Counted from the stretch's first letter, positions 41,142 to 50,326 are shown. The stretch is 64,000 bases of DNA from UBA1081 sp964443825 (GCA_964443825.1 CAYUEV010000002.1:8289-72288); one strand, 5' to 3'. Notes: a model not told the origin generated them from the sequence alone. Translations and numbers: made by a program.

Positions 41142-42740
41142 ATGGAAAAAAAATACGCGCTTACTTACGACATTGGAACTACAGGCGTAAAAACTTGCGT
41201 TTTTGAGATTTCCGACACAATAAAGCTTTTGGGCGGCGGCTCTAAAGGCTACGAACTTTATGTTCTTCCCGACGGCGGAGCGGAGCAAGATCCTGACGAG
41301 TGGTGGAGCGCTATATGCGAAACCACTGAAACCGCTCTTAAAAATTCCGGCGTTAAAGCAAAAGAAATCGACGGTATATCTTTTTGCTCTCAGATGCAGG
41401 GGGTAGTGCTTGTCGATAAGAACGCCAAAGCCGTCCGCAGGGGCATGAGTTATATGGACCAAAGGGCGAGAGCGGAACTTAAAGAGAACTTAGCTTACGG
41501 TCCACAGATAGCCGGCGCCAACATACCCAAGCTTTTAAAATCGCTTCAGATAACGGGAGCCGTTTCAGCGTCGGTCAAAGATCCTCTTTGGAAGTACAAA
41601 TGGGTTCAAGAGCACGAGCCTGAGAACTTTAAAAAAGTCTATAAATGGCTCGACGTTAAAGAGTACGTTATCGCCCGCATGACAGGCGAGTTTTGCATGA
41701 CGCCGGATTCAGCTTTCGCCACGATGCTCTACGATATAAGAAAAGGCAAAGAGTGTTGGAGCAAAGAAATGACCGATATGTTCGGCGTTCTTTACGAGCA
41801 TATGCCCGACGTCAAGGCGTGTACCGATAAAGTCGGCGAACTTACCGAAGAAGCGGCTAAAGAACTCCATTTAGAGCCGGGTATTGCGGTGTTCGGCGGC
41901 GGCGGCGACGCGTCCCTTATAGGCGTTGGAGCCGGCAGCGTTGAATTAGGCGATACTCACGTATACTCCGGCACGTCCGGATGGGTTTCGACAGTAGTCG
42001 ATAAGAGCATTGTGGACGCGAGCTCGATGATTGCGTCCGTCATGGGAGCGGAACCCGGAAGATACAACTATTTCGCCGAACTCGAAACGGCCGGAAAATG
42101 TCTCGAATGGGCTAAAGACCATCTTTGCCTCGACGAAGTAGGAGTCTACCTTAAAAAAGAAAAAATTACCGACACATACGAAGGCGAGTATACGAGCCTT
42201 TACGACTACATGTCGGAGGTCATAGAAAAAGTCCCCGCCGGCTCTAACGGCGTTATGTTCACGCCATGGCTTCACGGCAACAGATGTCCGTTTGAAGATC
42301 CCAACGCTAAAGGGATGTTCTTCAACATAAGTCTTGAAACCGGCAAATCCGAGCTTTTAAGGTCCGTTATAGAAGGCGTTTGTTTCCATTTACGCTGGTT
42401 TATAGAAGTTGAGGAGAAAAAAGTCAAAACTTCCGAAAAAATCCGCTTTGTGGGAGGCGGCGCTTTGTCGCCCGTCACTTGTCAGATTCTCGCCGATATA
42501 ACCGGCAAAACAGTCGAAACCGTGGGCAGTCCTCAGAATGTCGGAGCGGTCGGCGCGGCTGTAATAGTCGCTTGCGGTCTCGGCATGATAGGCGGTATAA
42601 AAGACGCTAAAAAGCTTATACCCGTAGTTAAAACATACTACCCCGAACTTAAAAACAAAGCTGTTTACGATAAAGAATTTGAGGTATTTAAAAACCTCTA
42701 CAAAGCAAATAAGAGTAATTTCGCGGCGTTAAACGGATAA
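41142..42740 (+). CDS. FGGY-family carbohydrate kinase (xylulokinase-like)
   Basis: This 532-residue sugar kinase of the FGGY family has the ATP phosphate motif DIGTTGVKTCVFE at the N-terminus, the catalytic-base region (CSQMQGVVLVDKNAKAV...YMDQRA), and the C-terminal ATPase half with YSGTSGWVSTVV, FTPWLHGNRCPFEDPNAKGMF and IRFVGGGALSPVTCQILADI. Xylulose is the commonest substrate for proteins of this look, but related kinases act on other polyols, so I leave the substrate open. The ATG follows an AAAGGGGCG site. It lies alone behind recR. Confidence 0.87.
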   Translation: MEKKYALTYDIGTTGVKTCVFEISDTIKLLGGGSKGYELYVLPDGGAEQDPDEWWSAICETTETALKNSGVKAKEIDGISFCSQMQGVVLVDKNAKAVRRGMSYMDQRARAELKENLAYGPQIAGANIPKLLKSLQITGAVSASVKDPLWKYKWVQEHEPENFKKVYKWLDVKEYVIARMTGEFCMTPDSAFATMLYDIRKGKECWSKEMTDMFGVLYEHMPDVKACTDKVGELTEEAAKELHLEPGIAVFGGGGDASLIGVGAGSVELGDTHVYSGTSGWVSTVVDKSIVDASSMIASVMGAEPGRYNYFAELETAGKCLEWAKDHLCLDEVGVYLKKEKITDTYEGEYTSLYDYMSEVIEKVPAGSNGVMFTPWLHGNRCPFEDPNAKGMFFNISLETGKSELLRSVIEGVCFHLRWFIEVEEKKVKTSEKIRFVGGGALSPVTCQILADITGKTVETVGSPQNVGAVGAAVIVACGLGMIGGIKDAKKLIPVVKTYYPELKNKAVYDKEFEVFKNLYKANKSNFAALNG

Positions 42741-42799
42741 TTTTTAGCCGCGTCAAAGAGGAGGAATCGGCGAAGCCTTATATTTCGCCCAAGTCACAA

Positions 42800-43684
42800 A
42801 TGTTAGATCTCGATACCGTTTTTACAACTCTTTATACGGAATTAGCGCCTATTACAAGTAAACTCGGGTTTAAACCGATTTTCCCCGAAGATACAAAAAA
42901 AGGCGAAGTCCCATTGTTTAAAAGATCGGACAAATCCGTATTTTTAGCGTATAAAGGCGAAAAAGGCTCCCTTCGCATTCTTTATAATGATAACAAAATC
43001 AGACTTTTAGCGGGTGATAAAGACGCTAAAAGCGAAGATGACAGCGATTACACGCTCGTTTCGAGCTATCTTCTGGTACTATCCGAGTACGACTTGAGAG
43101 ACGTAAAATCTCTCTTAAACGAGATTACCGAAAATTTAAACGAGTCTTTCACTCCCAAACAAATAGCTAAAAGGCAGCAAAAAATAAAGGCTCAAGCCAC
43201 AGTTTCACGTTCCGACGTCAGGAGCGGCGGCGTGTTTTACGATACCACTACTCTCGCCATGAGACTCGCCGGAATGTACCCGTCCATAAAAGACGAGTAC
43301 AAAGTCCATATGGAGAAGTACGGCGAGTTTTTGTGCGAAACATTTTTTGTAAGCGTCGTCAATCCCCTTGTGTATAAAACTATTGAGGAAAACAACCCCT
43401 CTAAGATGAAAAAGCTTTTTGGTATTCTCAATGAGTTTTATGAGGACGGCTCCAACGAAGTGCAAGATGTAATAGTCGTCACCATGCTCGCGTCTTGCGA
43501 CTATAAGGGCGATATGCACGCGAACGTTTTAAAGTACATAAGCGACTCCATGATGGAACCCTTTATAAGAGTTCACAAAATTCTAAAGCGCAGTAGATCC
43601 GCGAGAATGAGACTTGAGAATCCCCCTAAATATAAACCTAAAAAGAAGAAAAACCGTTCGTCTTCCTCTACTCTTAACCAATAA
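42800..43684 (+). CDS. Hypothetical protein, helical with basic C-terminal tail
   Basis: This is a 294-residue protein without a family I can name firmly. The N-terminal third looks alpha/beta (GEVPLFKRSDKSVFLAYKGEKGSLRILYNDNKIRLL). The middle is helical (MKKLFGILNEFYEDGSNEVQDVIVVTMLASC) and resembles helical DUF7674-type domains. The last 30 residues are Lys/Arg/Pro/Ser-rich, perhaps nucleic-acid binding. No signal peptide is seen. The start lacks a good ribosome site: GAGGAGG lies 37 bases upstream. It could be in an operon with the FGGY kinase 59 bases before it. Confidence 0.55.
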   Translation: MLDLDTVFTTLYTELAPITSKLGFKPIFPEDTKKGEVPLFKRSDKSVFLAYKGEKGSLRILYNDNKIRLLAGDKDAKSEDDSDYTLVSSYLLVLSEYDLRDVKSLLNEITENLNESFTPKQIAKRQQKIKAQATVSRSDVRSGGVFYDTTTLAMRLAGMYPSIKDEYKVHMEKYGEFLCETFFVSVVNPLVYKTIEENNPSKMKKLFGILNEFYEDGSNEVQDVIVVTMLASCDYKGDMHANVLKYISDSMMEPFIRVHKILKRSRSARMRLENPPKYKPKKKKNRSSSSTLNQ

Positions 43685-43689
43685 TTCAT

Positions 43690-43716
43690 AAGCGGCCCTT
43701 TATAGAGTCGCTTTTT
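43690..43716. terminator. Terminator between convergent genes
   Basis: AAGCGGC (43690-43696) pairs with GTCGCTT (43707-43713) and is followed by TTTTT, ending the gene at 42800. Confidence 0.65.
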
Positions 43717-43719
43717 AAT

Positions 43720-44337
43720 TTACCTTATAAAATTTGTCGATATTCTTTGTTCCTTTATGGGAAGACCGTATTTTTCTTTTCCTAAAGCTATGCTTTTGAT
43801 TAAAAACGCCATGTTAGCGGCGAGTGTTCTTAAAGTTTGAAGTCCTTCTAAATCGTCGGCGGCCTCTCCCTTTTCTCTTCCGTGAAGGCTGTTCCAGTAC
43901 TGACTTGACGCTATGGGCATAGAACTTATAGTAAAGTATTTATTGAGTTCGTCAAAAGTCGCCGAGAGTCCGCCTCTTCTCGCGACGCACACGCTCGCCC
44001 CGACTTTCATCGATTTATCAAAGTGAGAACTGTAAAAGAGCCTGTCAAGAAAAGAAATAAGAGTTCCGTTTGCCGAGGCGTAATACACGGGGCTCGCTAT
44101 AACAAGACCTTCGCTCTCTTTAAATATCCGGGCGGCTTTGTTCACTTCGTCGTCAAAAGCGCATTTGCCGGTTTTCGCGCACGACATGCAGGAAACGCAG
44201 CCCCTGATATCTTTATTTCCGATTTCTAATATTTCCGCTTCTATCCCGTTTTTATTAAAAACGTTTTCCATTTCGGTTAAAGCCATACTCGTGTTGCCGT
44301 CTTTACGAGGACTGCCGTTAATCATTAGAACTTTCAA
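43720..44337 (-). CDS. Flavodoxin-like NAD(P)H:FMN oxidoreductase
   Basis: This 205-residue member of the NADPH-dependent FMN reductase/flavodoxin-fold family has the FMN phosphate loop NGSPRKDGNTSMA, a cysteine motif CVSCMSCAKTGKC typical of the iron-sulfur-flavoprotein-like subgroup, and IASPVYYASANGTLISFLDRLFY. It should bind FMN and act in electron transfer or quinone/azo reduction; the real partner is unknown. It starts 21 bases after the thioesterase stop and likely shares its transcript. Confidence 0.87.
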   Translation of the reverse strand: MKVLMINGSPRKDGNTSMALTEMENVFNKNGIEAEILEIGNKDIRGCVSCMSCAKTGKCAFDDEVNKAARIFKESEGLVIASPVYYASANGTLISFLDRLFYSSHFDKSMKVGASVCVARRGGLSATFDELNKYFTISSMPIASSQYWNSLHGREKGEAADDLEGLQTLRTLAANMAFLIKSIALGKEKYGLPIKEQRISTNFIR

Positions 44338-44358
44338 AATTATTCCCTCTTTTTAATT

Positions 44359-44757
44359 TTATTTTAATACCGAAAACATTGTAAAAGAGCCTTTGGCCAC
44401 AAGTTTTCCTAAATCGTTTTTAATTGTGAAATCATAATATGAAAGCGTTCTGCCCCTCTTTACGGCAAGCGACTCGGCGTAAAGCTTTTTACCTGTTCCC
44501 GGGCTTAAGTAACTAATATCCCCGGCAGAGGATACGCATTTTATACCGTCGGCGCAAGCGGCGGCGGCGCAGGCTAAATCGCCTAAAGTAAACAGCGCCC
44601 CTCCTTGAACCACGTTGTTGCCGTTTAAAAGGTTCTCTTCAACTTCCAACGACACTACGGCGCGCCCTTCCTCGGCGTACTCGATATTACAACCTACATA
44701 TGACGCGAATCTGTCCGATTTAAAGTATTCGCCGACTTCTTTTGTTTTATCGCTCAT
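44359..44757 (-). CDS. PaaI-like hotdog-fold thioesterase
   Basis: This is a hotdog-fold acyl-CoA thioesterase of the PaaI type. I choose ATG 44755-44757 (132 residues, MSDKTKEVGEYFKSDRFA) because AGGTGA lies seven bases upstream. It overlaps the end of recD2 by 11 bases. Diagnostic parts are LLNGNNVVQGGALFTLGDLACAAAA (Asn-x-x-x-x-Gly-Gly and the acidic residue on the long helix) and the strands GDISYLSPGTGKKLYAESLAVKRGRTL. The substrate is unknown. Confidence 0.88.
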   Translation of the reverse strand: MSDKTKEVGEYFKSDRFASYVGCNIEYAEEGRAVVSLEVEENLLNGNNVVQGGALFTLGDLACAAAACADGIKCVSSAGDISYLSPGTGKKLYAESLAVKRGRTLSYYDFTIKNDLGKLVAKGSFTMFSVLK

Positions 44758-46963
44758 TTTTATCACCTGTTTCATCGTCGCATAAAAAATTTTTAAGCGC
44801 CGTATATCTTTTATTTTGAACGTTATTTTCAACCATTTTATAAAGCTTTTCCCGATTTCCCACTATAATCATAAGCTTTCTCGATCTCGTCATAGCGGTA
44901 TATAGTAAATTTCTGTACAACAACTGCGGGGGAGTGTCCGAAAGCGCGAGAATCACCGCGTTATATTCGCTCCCCTGACTTTTATGAACCGTTATGGCGT
45001 AGGCGAGTTCAAGCTCGTCCGTTTCGGAAAACTGATAAGCCGCTCTTTTGCCGTCGTCAAAATCAACCGTTATAACGCCCGTTTTAAGGTCAATATTGGA
45101 GATAATCCCAACGTCGCCGTTAAAAATCCCCGTTCCCGCTTCTTCATTTTTGGTCCACTCAATATTGTAATTATTTTTAATTTGCATTACCTTGTCGTTT
45201 TTCCTGAAAGTTTTGGCGCCGGACCTAAATTCAGGCTTTAATTCGGACGGCGGATTAAGTTTATCTCTAAGCTTAATATTGAGCATATTGGCGCCGCACA
45301 CGCCTTTTTTTGAAGGCGTTAGAACTTGAATATCATATAAAGGCGAATAATTATAGGCGCATGGAAGTCGTTTTGACGATAGCTCCAGAACGGTTTCGGA
45401 CGCGCCTAGGGGGTCGTTTTTTTCAATAATAAAAAAATCCCCGTTGCGACCGCCTGTTTTTGGATTTTTCCCGTTTATAATATCGTGCGCGTTCGTGACG
45501 ATAAGACTTTCTTTCGCCTGTCGAAATATCTCCGTAAGTCTTACTACCGGGACTTTTTCCGACGCGATAATATCGTGAAGGACGTTACCCGCTCCCACGG
45601 CGGGCAGTTGGTCGGAATCGCCTACCAATATAATACGACACCCAAATTTCACGGCGTCAAGAAAAGCCGTAAAAAGAAAAATGTCTATCATCGAGCACTC
45701 GTCAAGTATAATAGCGTCGGCGTTTAAAGGGTTATCGCGGTTTCTTTTAAATTGCGGCTCTTCGTCTTGCGACCAGGTTACCTCAAGAAGTCTGTGTATG
45801 GTTTTCGCCTCTCGACCCGTAAGTTCGGTCATTCTTTTAGCGGCTCTTCCCGTCGGAGCGGCGAGAACTATATCGAAATTTTTCCTTGAAAAGAAATTTA
45901 TAATACCTTTTACGGTTGTGGTTTTGCCCGTGCCCGGACCGCCCGTTAAGACTACCAATCCGCCTTTTGCCGAAAGTTTAATCGCTTCGCGCTGTTTTTC
46001 TTCATATTTTATATTATTTTCTTTTTCAATTAAGTCAATTTCATCGTCCGCCGCGTTCATATCCGACGCCGAAAATTTTAAGAAAAAGTTAATCTTTTCC
46101 GCGATTGTCTTTTCAGCTTCGTAACATTCGGGAAGGCAAAGAAAAATGTTTTCCTTTTTCTTAACGCTCATTATCATTTTATTGTCGAGCATTTCCGATA
46201 ACGCGTCGTTTACGTCGTTTTCGCTTACTTTAAGAAGATTCATGCAAAGCGGTATAACTCTTTTTAAAGGAAGGCAAGTATGACCTAAACCTAAATTATG
46301 CCTTAAAATGTGGTCTATTCCCGCTCTTAACCTGTGTTTTTGTTCCGGCGGAGAGGGAAGAAGAGAGGCGATTTTCTCGGCTCTTTCAAATGAAATCACG
46401 CCTGACGACCCCGTAAGGATATAAGGGTTCATTTCGATAATTTGAGGGGCGTTCACTCCTAATTTTTTAAATATTTTAATACATTCCGAAGGCGAGAGTC
46501 CGTATTTTTCCAGGCTTAATATGACTGTTCTTACCGAAAACTGCTTTTTAAACTCATTTGAAAATTTTTCGGCTTTTTGAAGACTCATCCCCTTAATAAA
46601 AGTAAGTCTTTCAGGCTCGTTTTCTATTACGTTAAAAGTATTGTCGCCAAAGCGCTCTACGATTTTAGCCGCCGTTTTTGGACCTATTCCCTTTATGGCG
46701 CCTGAGGAAAGGTATTTTAAAAACTGAGCCGACGTGTCGGGCAGGTATCTTTCAAAGCGCTCTATTTTAAATTGGCGACCGAAACTGCGGTTCATTTGCC
46801 AAGTCCCCGTTAAGACCACTTTTTCGCCAACGGATATTTCCGGCAATGAGCCGACTGCCGTAATAAGTTCGCCGTCGGAGGAAACTTCAATAACTGTAAA
46901 TAACGTGTCGGGATTTCGAAAAACAATCTCTTCCACTAAGCCGGTTATCTGTGTGAAATCCAT
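44747..46963 (-). CDS. recD2: RecD2-type ATP-dependent DNA helicase
   Basis: This 738-residue SF1B 5'-3' helicase belongs to the RecD2 group that works without RecBC. The N-terminal extension has an OB-like start (ITGLVEEIVFRNPDTLFTVIEV) and helix-hairpin-helix repeats (IKGIGPKTAAKIVERFG). Walker A is VVLTGGPGTGKTTTVKG near residue 340, followed by DECSMIDIFLF, GDSDQLPAVGAGNVLHDII, and the C-terminal AYAITVHKSQGSEY...YTAMTRSRKL. It has its own strong promoter and leads a group with the thioesterase and flavoprotein. Confidence 0.95.
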   Translation of the reverse strand: MDFTQITGLVEEIVFRNPDTLFTVIEVSSDGELITAVGSLPEISVGEKVVLTGTWQMNRSFGRQFKIERFERYLPDTSAQFLKYLSSGAIKGIGPKTAAKIVERFGDNTFNVIENEPERLTFIKGMSLQKAEKFSNEFKKQFSVRTVILSLEKYGLSPSECIKIFKKLGVNAPQIIEMNPYILTGSSGVISFERAEKIASLLPSPPEQKHRLRAGIDHILRHNLGLGHTCLPLKRVIPLCMNLLKVSENDVNDALSEMLDNKMIMSVKKKENIFLCLPECYEAEKTIAEKINFFLKFSASDMNAADDEIDLIEKENNIKYEEKQREAIKLSAKGGLVVLTGGPGTGKTTTVKGIINFFSRKNFDIVLAAPTGRAAKRMTELTGREAKTIHRLLEVTWSQDEEPQFKRNRDNPLNADAIILDECSMIDIFLFTAFLDAVKFGCRIILVGDSDQLPAVGAGNVLHDIIASEKVPVVRLTEIFRQAKESLIVTNAHDIINGKNPKTGGRNGDFFIIEKNDPLGASETVLELSSKRLPCAYNYSPLYDIQVLTPSKKGVCGANMLNIKLRDKLNPPSELKPEFRSGAKTFRKNDKVMQIKNNYNIEWTKNEEAGTGIFNGDVGIISNIDLKTGVITVDFDDGKRAAYQFSETDELELAYAITVHKSQGSEYNAVILALSDTPPQLLYRNLLYTAMTRSRKLMIIVGNREKLYKMVENNVQNKRYTALKNFLCDDETGDKNER

Positions 46964-46996
46964 AAATAGACCCCGGAATTATTATTTCATTTCTAA

Positions 46997-47025
46997 ATAA
47001 TAAAACAGAAACGTCTATTTGTCAA
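46997..47025 (-). promoter_or_regulatory. Promoter of recD2
   Basis: Minus-strand TTGACA (47020-47025) and TATTAT (46997-47002) are separated by 17 bases. The -35 lies inside the last codons of the upstream ABC ATPase gene. Confidence 0.7.
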
Positions 47026-47677
47026 GCAAACCGGTTTTTAATATATAATCTTTAAGGTCGTCAGACGATTTAAACTCGTTTTTATTTTTTATCAGGATTT
47101 TATTTACGGGCGGCGAATCAAGAAAAATAATAGAGTCCGAAAGGTAAAACGTCTCGTTCGGGTCGTGAGTTACAACAAAAGCCGTCTTGTTTTCAGTCAT
47201 TTTCTTAATAAGCTTTAACATGTTGCCTTCCGTTTTTATATCGAGTCCGTATAACGGCTCGTCTATAAAAAAAACATCTCCCCCGTAAGCGTATGCTCTC
47301 GCGATCGAAAGTCTTCTTTTCATCCCGCCGCTGAGTTCATTTGGGTATTTTTCTCTATCTTCCCAAAGCCCCGTTATCTTAAGGGCGTTTTCAACATTTT
47401 TGGTATTCTTAGTCACATATTTTACGTTATCAAAAACGGAAAGCCAGTTAATTAAGCGGTTGTCCTGAAAAATAAAAGCTTTCTTTTTTCCCGGCGGGAA
47501 ATTTATAGCGCCCTCGTTTAAGTCCAAAAGACCGAAAACGGCGTTTAAAAGCGTCGTCTTGCCAACGCCGGATTTTCCCATTACGGCGTATGTTTTATTT
47601 TCTTTTAAAGTAAAACTCAGATTTTTTATTATATATTTTTCCCCGAATTTTACCGAGATATTTGATGCTTCAATCAT
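47015..47677 (-). CDS. ABC transporter ATP-binding protein, NitT/TauT type
   Basis: This 220-residue ATPase has Walker A GKSGVGKTTLL, the Q-loop FIFQDNRLINWLSVFDN, signature LSGGMKRRLSIARA, Walker B VFFIDEPLYGLD and the His switch in VVTHDPNE. The pattern QDNRLLPW is typical of the SsuB/TauB/NitT group. It works with the permease nine bases upstream and the lipoprotein at 48529. It is slightly shorter than usual for the group. Confidence 0.92.
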   Translation of the reverse strand: MIEASNISVKFGEKYIIKNLSFTLKENKTYAVMGKSGVGKTTLLNAVFGLLDLNEGAINFPPGKKKAFIFQDNRLINWLSVFDNVKYVTKNTKNVENALKITGLWEDREKYPNELSGGMKRRLSIARAYAYGGDVFFIDEPLYGLDIKTEGNMLKLIKKMTENKTAFVVTHDPNETFYLSDSIIFLDSPPVNKILIKNKNEFKSSDDLKDYILKTGLLDK

Positions 47678-47685
47678 ATAAAAAA

Positions 47686-48444
47686 TTATTTGTTAATTTT
47701 ATTTAAAATCGTTATTAAAATTTTTTCAAGACTAATGCTCATTAGCACGACAACCGCAGTCCAGGCGAAAAGTTTCGGCGTATCCAGGTATATTTTAGAC
47801 GAGTAAATCCCGCCGCCTATCGAGTTTACGGGGTTGCATATTACTTCAGCCGCGATTCCCGCTTTCCAGGAAAGCCCTAAAGCCGTCGTGAGCGATGAGA
47901 TAAAATACGGCTTCACGCTCGGAATGTAAATTTTCGCGACTTTTTTTAAAAACCGAACCGAAAACGCGTCCGACATCTCCAGTAAATTTTTGTTCGTTTC
48001 TTTTACTCCCGTTTTTACGTTCGACCACACTATGGGAAATACCATCAAAGCCGCCGTAAAGGAAGGGACTTTGCCGGACTTTAGCCATACTACCGCTAAG
48101 ATTATAAACGACGCTACGGGAGTCGCCTTAATTATTTCGATTAAGGGCAAAAGGAAGTCGTTTACGGTTTTTGAAAACGAAGAGGCGACGGCCGCGAGCG
48201 TTCCTAAAATTACGCCCGAAACGAATCCTGCCGATATTCTTAAAATCGAGTAAAAAACCGAGCGCCAAAACGCCCTCGTCTTTATCATTTCTCCTAAAGA
48301 TCCAAGCGTTTCAAGAGGCGACGGCAAAAGAACGGAAAGACCGACGGCGGAAGATAAAATCTGCCATAAAATTAACCATACGGCGGCTATAAGAATATGT
48401 TTCAGTATTTTATGAAGTTTTATGTTTTTCCTATTTTTATTCAT
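47686..48444 (-). CDS. ABC transporter permease, NitT/TauT type
   Basis: This 252-residue permease has about six membrane segments. The early LWQILSSAVGLSVLLPSPLETLGSLGEM and the coupling loop EIIKATPVASFIILAVVWLKSGKVPSF match SsuC/TauC-type permeases. A second coupling helix ALGLSWKAGIAAEVI follows. The substrate class (sulfonates, nitrate, thiamine precursors, etc.) cannot be read from it. A terminator-like hairpin precedes it at 48497. Confidence 0.92.
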   Translation of the reverse strand: MNKNRKNIKLHKILKHILIAAVWLILWQILSSAVGLSVLLPSPLETLGSLGEMIKTRAFWRSVFYSILRISAGFVSGVILGTLAAVASSFSKTVNDFLLPLIEIIKATPVASFIILAVVWLKSGKVPSFTAALMVFPIVWSNVKTGVKETNKNLLEMSDAFSVRFLKKVAKIYIPSVKPYFISSLTTALGLSWKAGIAAEVICNPVNSIGGGIYSSKIYLDTPKLFAWTAVVVLMSISLEKILITILNKINK

Positions 48445-48496
48445 AAAATTCGCAAAAATCGTATGCGTCTTCCTATTTTAAAGCGGTTAAAACAAA

Positions 48497-48519
48497 CCGC
48501 CCTTTTTGTTTAAGGGCGG
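48497..48519 (-). terminator. Intercistronic terminator between binding-protein and permease genes
   Basis: CCGCCCTT (48497-48504) pairs with AAGGGCGG (48512-48519). On the minus strand the stem is followed by TTTGTTTT, so many transcripts from the binding-protein gene should stop here. Confidence 0.65.
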
Positions 48520-48528
48520 CTCGCGGTT

Positions 48529-49572
48529 TTAAGCGTAAACGTAAAAATCATCGTCCGGCGTCTTACCGCCTATTATGTCGGGGTTCTGCTCTAATAAAAC
48601 CGAAAAGCACTTGGAAAGAGAGTCTTTCATTTTGTCGCCCGTGTACGACACGATATTTGAATTGGGTATCGCCGATTTCGCCACGTCTTCCGGCATAATA
48701 TCGTGTTCCGCGATAAGTTTCGCGCCTTCGTCAATATTCGCGTTTATGTAATCAGCCGACTCGCTGTAATCTTCAAGGAACGCGGCGACTTCCTCTTTAT
48801 GGTTTTCATAGTAAGCGGTATTTACGGCGAAGCATCCCATCGCGAGCGTAACTCCGGCGATTTTTTCCCACTCCTCAGTTAAATCTACGGCTACCGAAAA
48901 CGACGGATCTTTAGCTATAATCTGCGACACGAAAGGTTCGGGCAAAAGAACTACGTCATATCCTCCCGCTAGCGCTTTTGTGACGGATTCGGTATGCTCC
49001 GAGGCAAATTCAATATTAACGTCCTTGCCTACTTCCAAGCCGTTTGACTCTAAAACGTAGTCGAGCGCGTACTCTGCTATAGACCCTTTGCCCGACGCTA
49101 AAATCGTTTTGCCTTTTACATCCTGTAGACCGCTTATAGCGTTGTTTTTGGTTACAATATATAAAACGCCCAGCGTAATGACTGAGATAACTTTAATTTT
49201 TCCGCCTGATTTTTGATATAGCGACGCCGCTACGTTAGTCGGCATAGAGGCAATATCGTATTCTCCCGTCATAAGGCGAGGACCTACCGTCGACGCGTCG
49301 GTATCAAGCGTAATATCATAGGCGTTTCTCGTTTCGTTGTTATCCGATTTAGTCCATAGATACGCCCCGCCCATGCCCGTAGGACCTTTAAGAAGCGAAA
49401 GTTTTATCTTGTCGCCGTCCGAGCCGCTTTCGGGTTCTTTTAAAGCTGTCTCGTCTAAAGAAGTGGAGTTGTCCGTGGGATTTTCCGGAGTCTTACTCCC
49501 GCCGCACGAAGCGAACGTTAAAATTATCATCGTTAAACATAAAAACAATGCGATAAATTTTTTTAATTTCAT
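48529..49572 (-). CDS. ABC transporter substrate-binding lipoprotein (SsuA/NMT1-like)
   Basis: This extracellular binding lipoprotein has its start at ATG 49570-49572 (347 residues), eight bases after AGAGGT; an in-frame ATG at 49602 is less likely. The lipobox is TFASC with Cys23. The mature protein has the two-lobed periplasmic-binding fold of the NitT/TauT/NMT1 group: KLSLLKGPTGMGGAYLW, PTNVAASLYQKSGGKIKVI, LQDVKGKTILASGKGSIAEYALDYVL, and GYDVVLLPEPFVSQII. The ligand is unknown. It lies 43 bases after the Crp/Fnr gene, so the regulator and transporter probably form one operon. Confidence 0.92.
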   Translation of the reverse strand: MKLKKFIALFLCLTMIILTFASCGGSKTPENPTDNSTSLDETALKEPESGSDGDKIKLSLLKGPTGMGGAYLWTKSDNNETRNAYDITLDTDASTVGPRLMTGEYDIASMPTNVAASLYQKSGGKIKVISVITLGVLYIVTKNNAISGLQDVKGKTILASGKGSIAEYALDYVLESNGLEVGKDVNIEFASEHTESVTKALAGGYDVVLLPEPFVSQIIAKDPSFSVAVDLTEEWEKIAGVTLAMGCFAVNTAYYENHKEEVAAFLEDYSESADYINANIDEGAKLIAEHDIMPEDVAKSAIPNSNIVSYTGDKMKDSLSKCFSVLLEQNPDIIGGKTPDDDFYVYA

Positions 49573-49615
49573 AATAAAAAACCTCTTATTTTTATTTAAC
49601 AAATAATTTTTAAGA

Positions 49616-50293
49616 TTAACTCGTTAAAGCGTAAGCGTTAAGAGAATCAAAATCGAGTATATCTATTATTTTGCCCGACCGCTTTATTATGCCTTCACGC
49701 TCTAAAACGTCAAAAGCCCTGTAAACCGAAGCTCTTCCAATATTTAAGACGTTAGCGAGGCTTGTTACGCTATAGGGGAGAACGCACCTGTTTTTTTCAG
49801 AGTTTAAGTTAGTTAAAATAAGCTCCGACACTTTGCCGAGAGTTCTGGACGCCGTGAAAAATCCGATTTTACTATTAAGGAAGTGAATTTTTTCAGATAA
49901 AATTTTAATATAATTTTCGCCAATATTCGGATAAAGTGAAAATATTTTCGTGAGATTTTCTTTTGAAATTGTAAGCATCGAGGTTTTTTCGAGAGCTGTG
50001 ACTGTAGTCAAAAAATAGTCCTTTTCATAAAAAAGCGACGCCATGCCGAATAAGTCCCCCGCGCCTAAAACGCTCATTAAAATTTTTTTGTTATCGACGT
50101 CTTTTGTGACCGACGCCTTGCCTTTTATGATAATCACGAGCGACCTTGTGTATTTCTTTTCATCGAAAATCACATAGTTTTTTTCGCATTCGCTCTCTTC
50201 CATAAAGTTTTCGGCGATACTTATAATAACTTCTTCTTTTACGTCTGAAAAGAGTTTGCATTTTTTAAGGGTTGTCAGAACGCCTTCTTCCAA
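49616..50293 (-). CDS. Crp/Fnr-family transcriptional regulator
   Basis: This 225-residue regulator has the cyclic-nucleotide-binding-like beta-roll (about 20-115, GDLFGMASLFYEKDYFLTTVTALEKT), the dimer helix and a C-terminal winged helix-turn-helix (SVTSLANVLNIGRASVYRAFDVLEREGIIKRSG). The N-terminal region lacks the clustered cysteines of Fnr, so an oxygen-sensing iron-sulfur cluster is unlikely. The canonical Arg for cAMP is not evident. A 16-base palindrome overlapping its own promoter suggests autoregulation, and its gene heads the ABC transporter operon. Confidence 0.9.
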   Translation of the reverse strand: MEEGVLTTLKKCKLFSDVKEEVIISIAENFMEESECEKNYVIFDEKKYTRSLVIIIKGKASVTKDVDNKKILMSVLGAGDLFGMASLFYEKDYFLTTVTALEKTSMLTISKENLTKIFSLYPNIGENYIKILSEKIHFLNSKIGFFTASRTLGKVSELILTNLNSEKNRCVLPYSVTSLANVLNIGRASVYRAFDVLEREGIIKRSGKIIDILDFDSLNAYALTS

Positions 50294-50310
50294 AACAATC
50301 GCCTCGCTTT

Positions 50311-50326
50311 TGTATCATATGATACA
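50311..50326. promoter_or_regulatory. Perfect 16-bp palindromic operator
   Basis: TGTATCATATGATACA is a perfect inverted repeat starting right after the -10 box of the Crp/Fnr gene promoter and covering the likely transcription start. Bound regulator would block initiation. Its size and symmetry fit a Crp/Fnr-type dimer. Confidence 0.75.

Noticed and set aside
49616..50293. Oxygen sensor of the Fnr type
   Set aside because: The N-terminal region lacks the cysteine set needed for the 4Fe-4S cluster.
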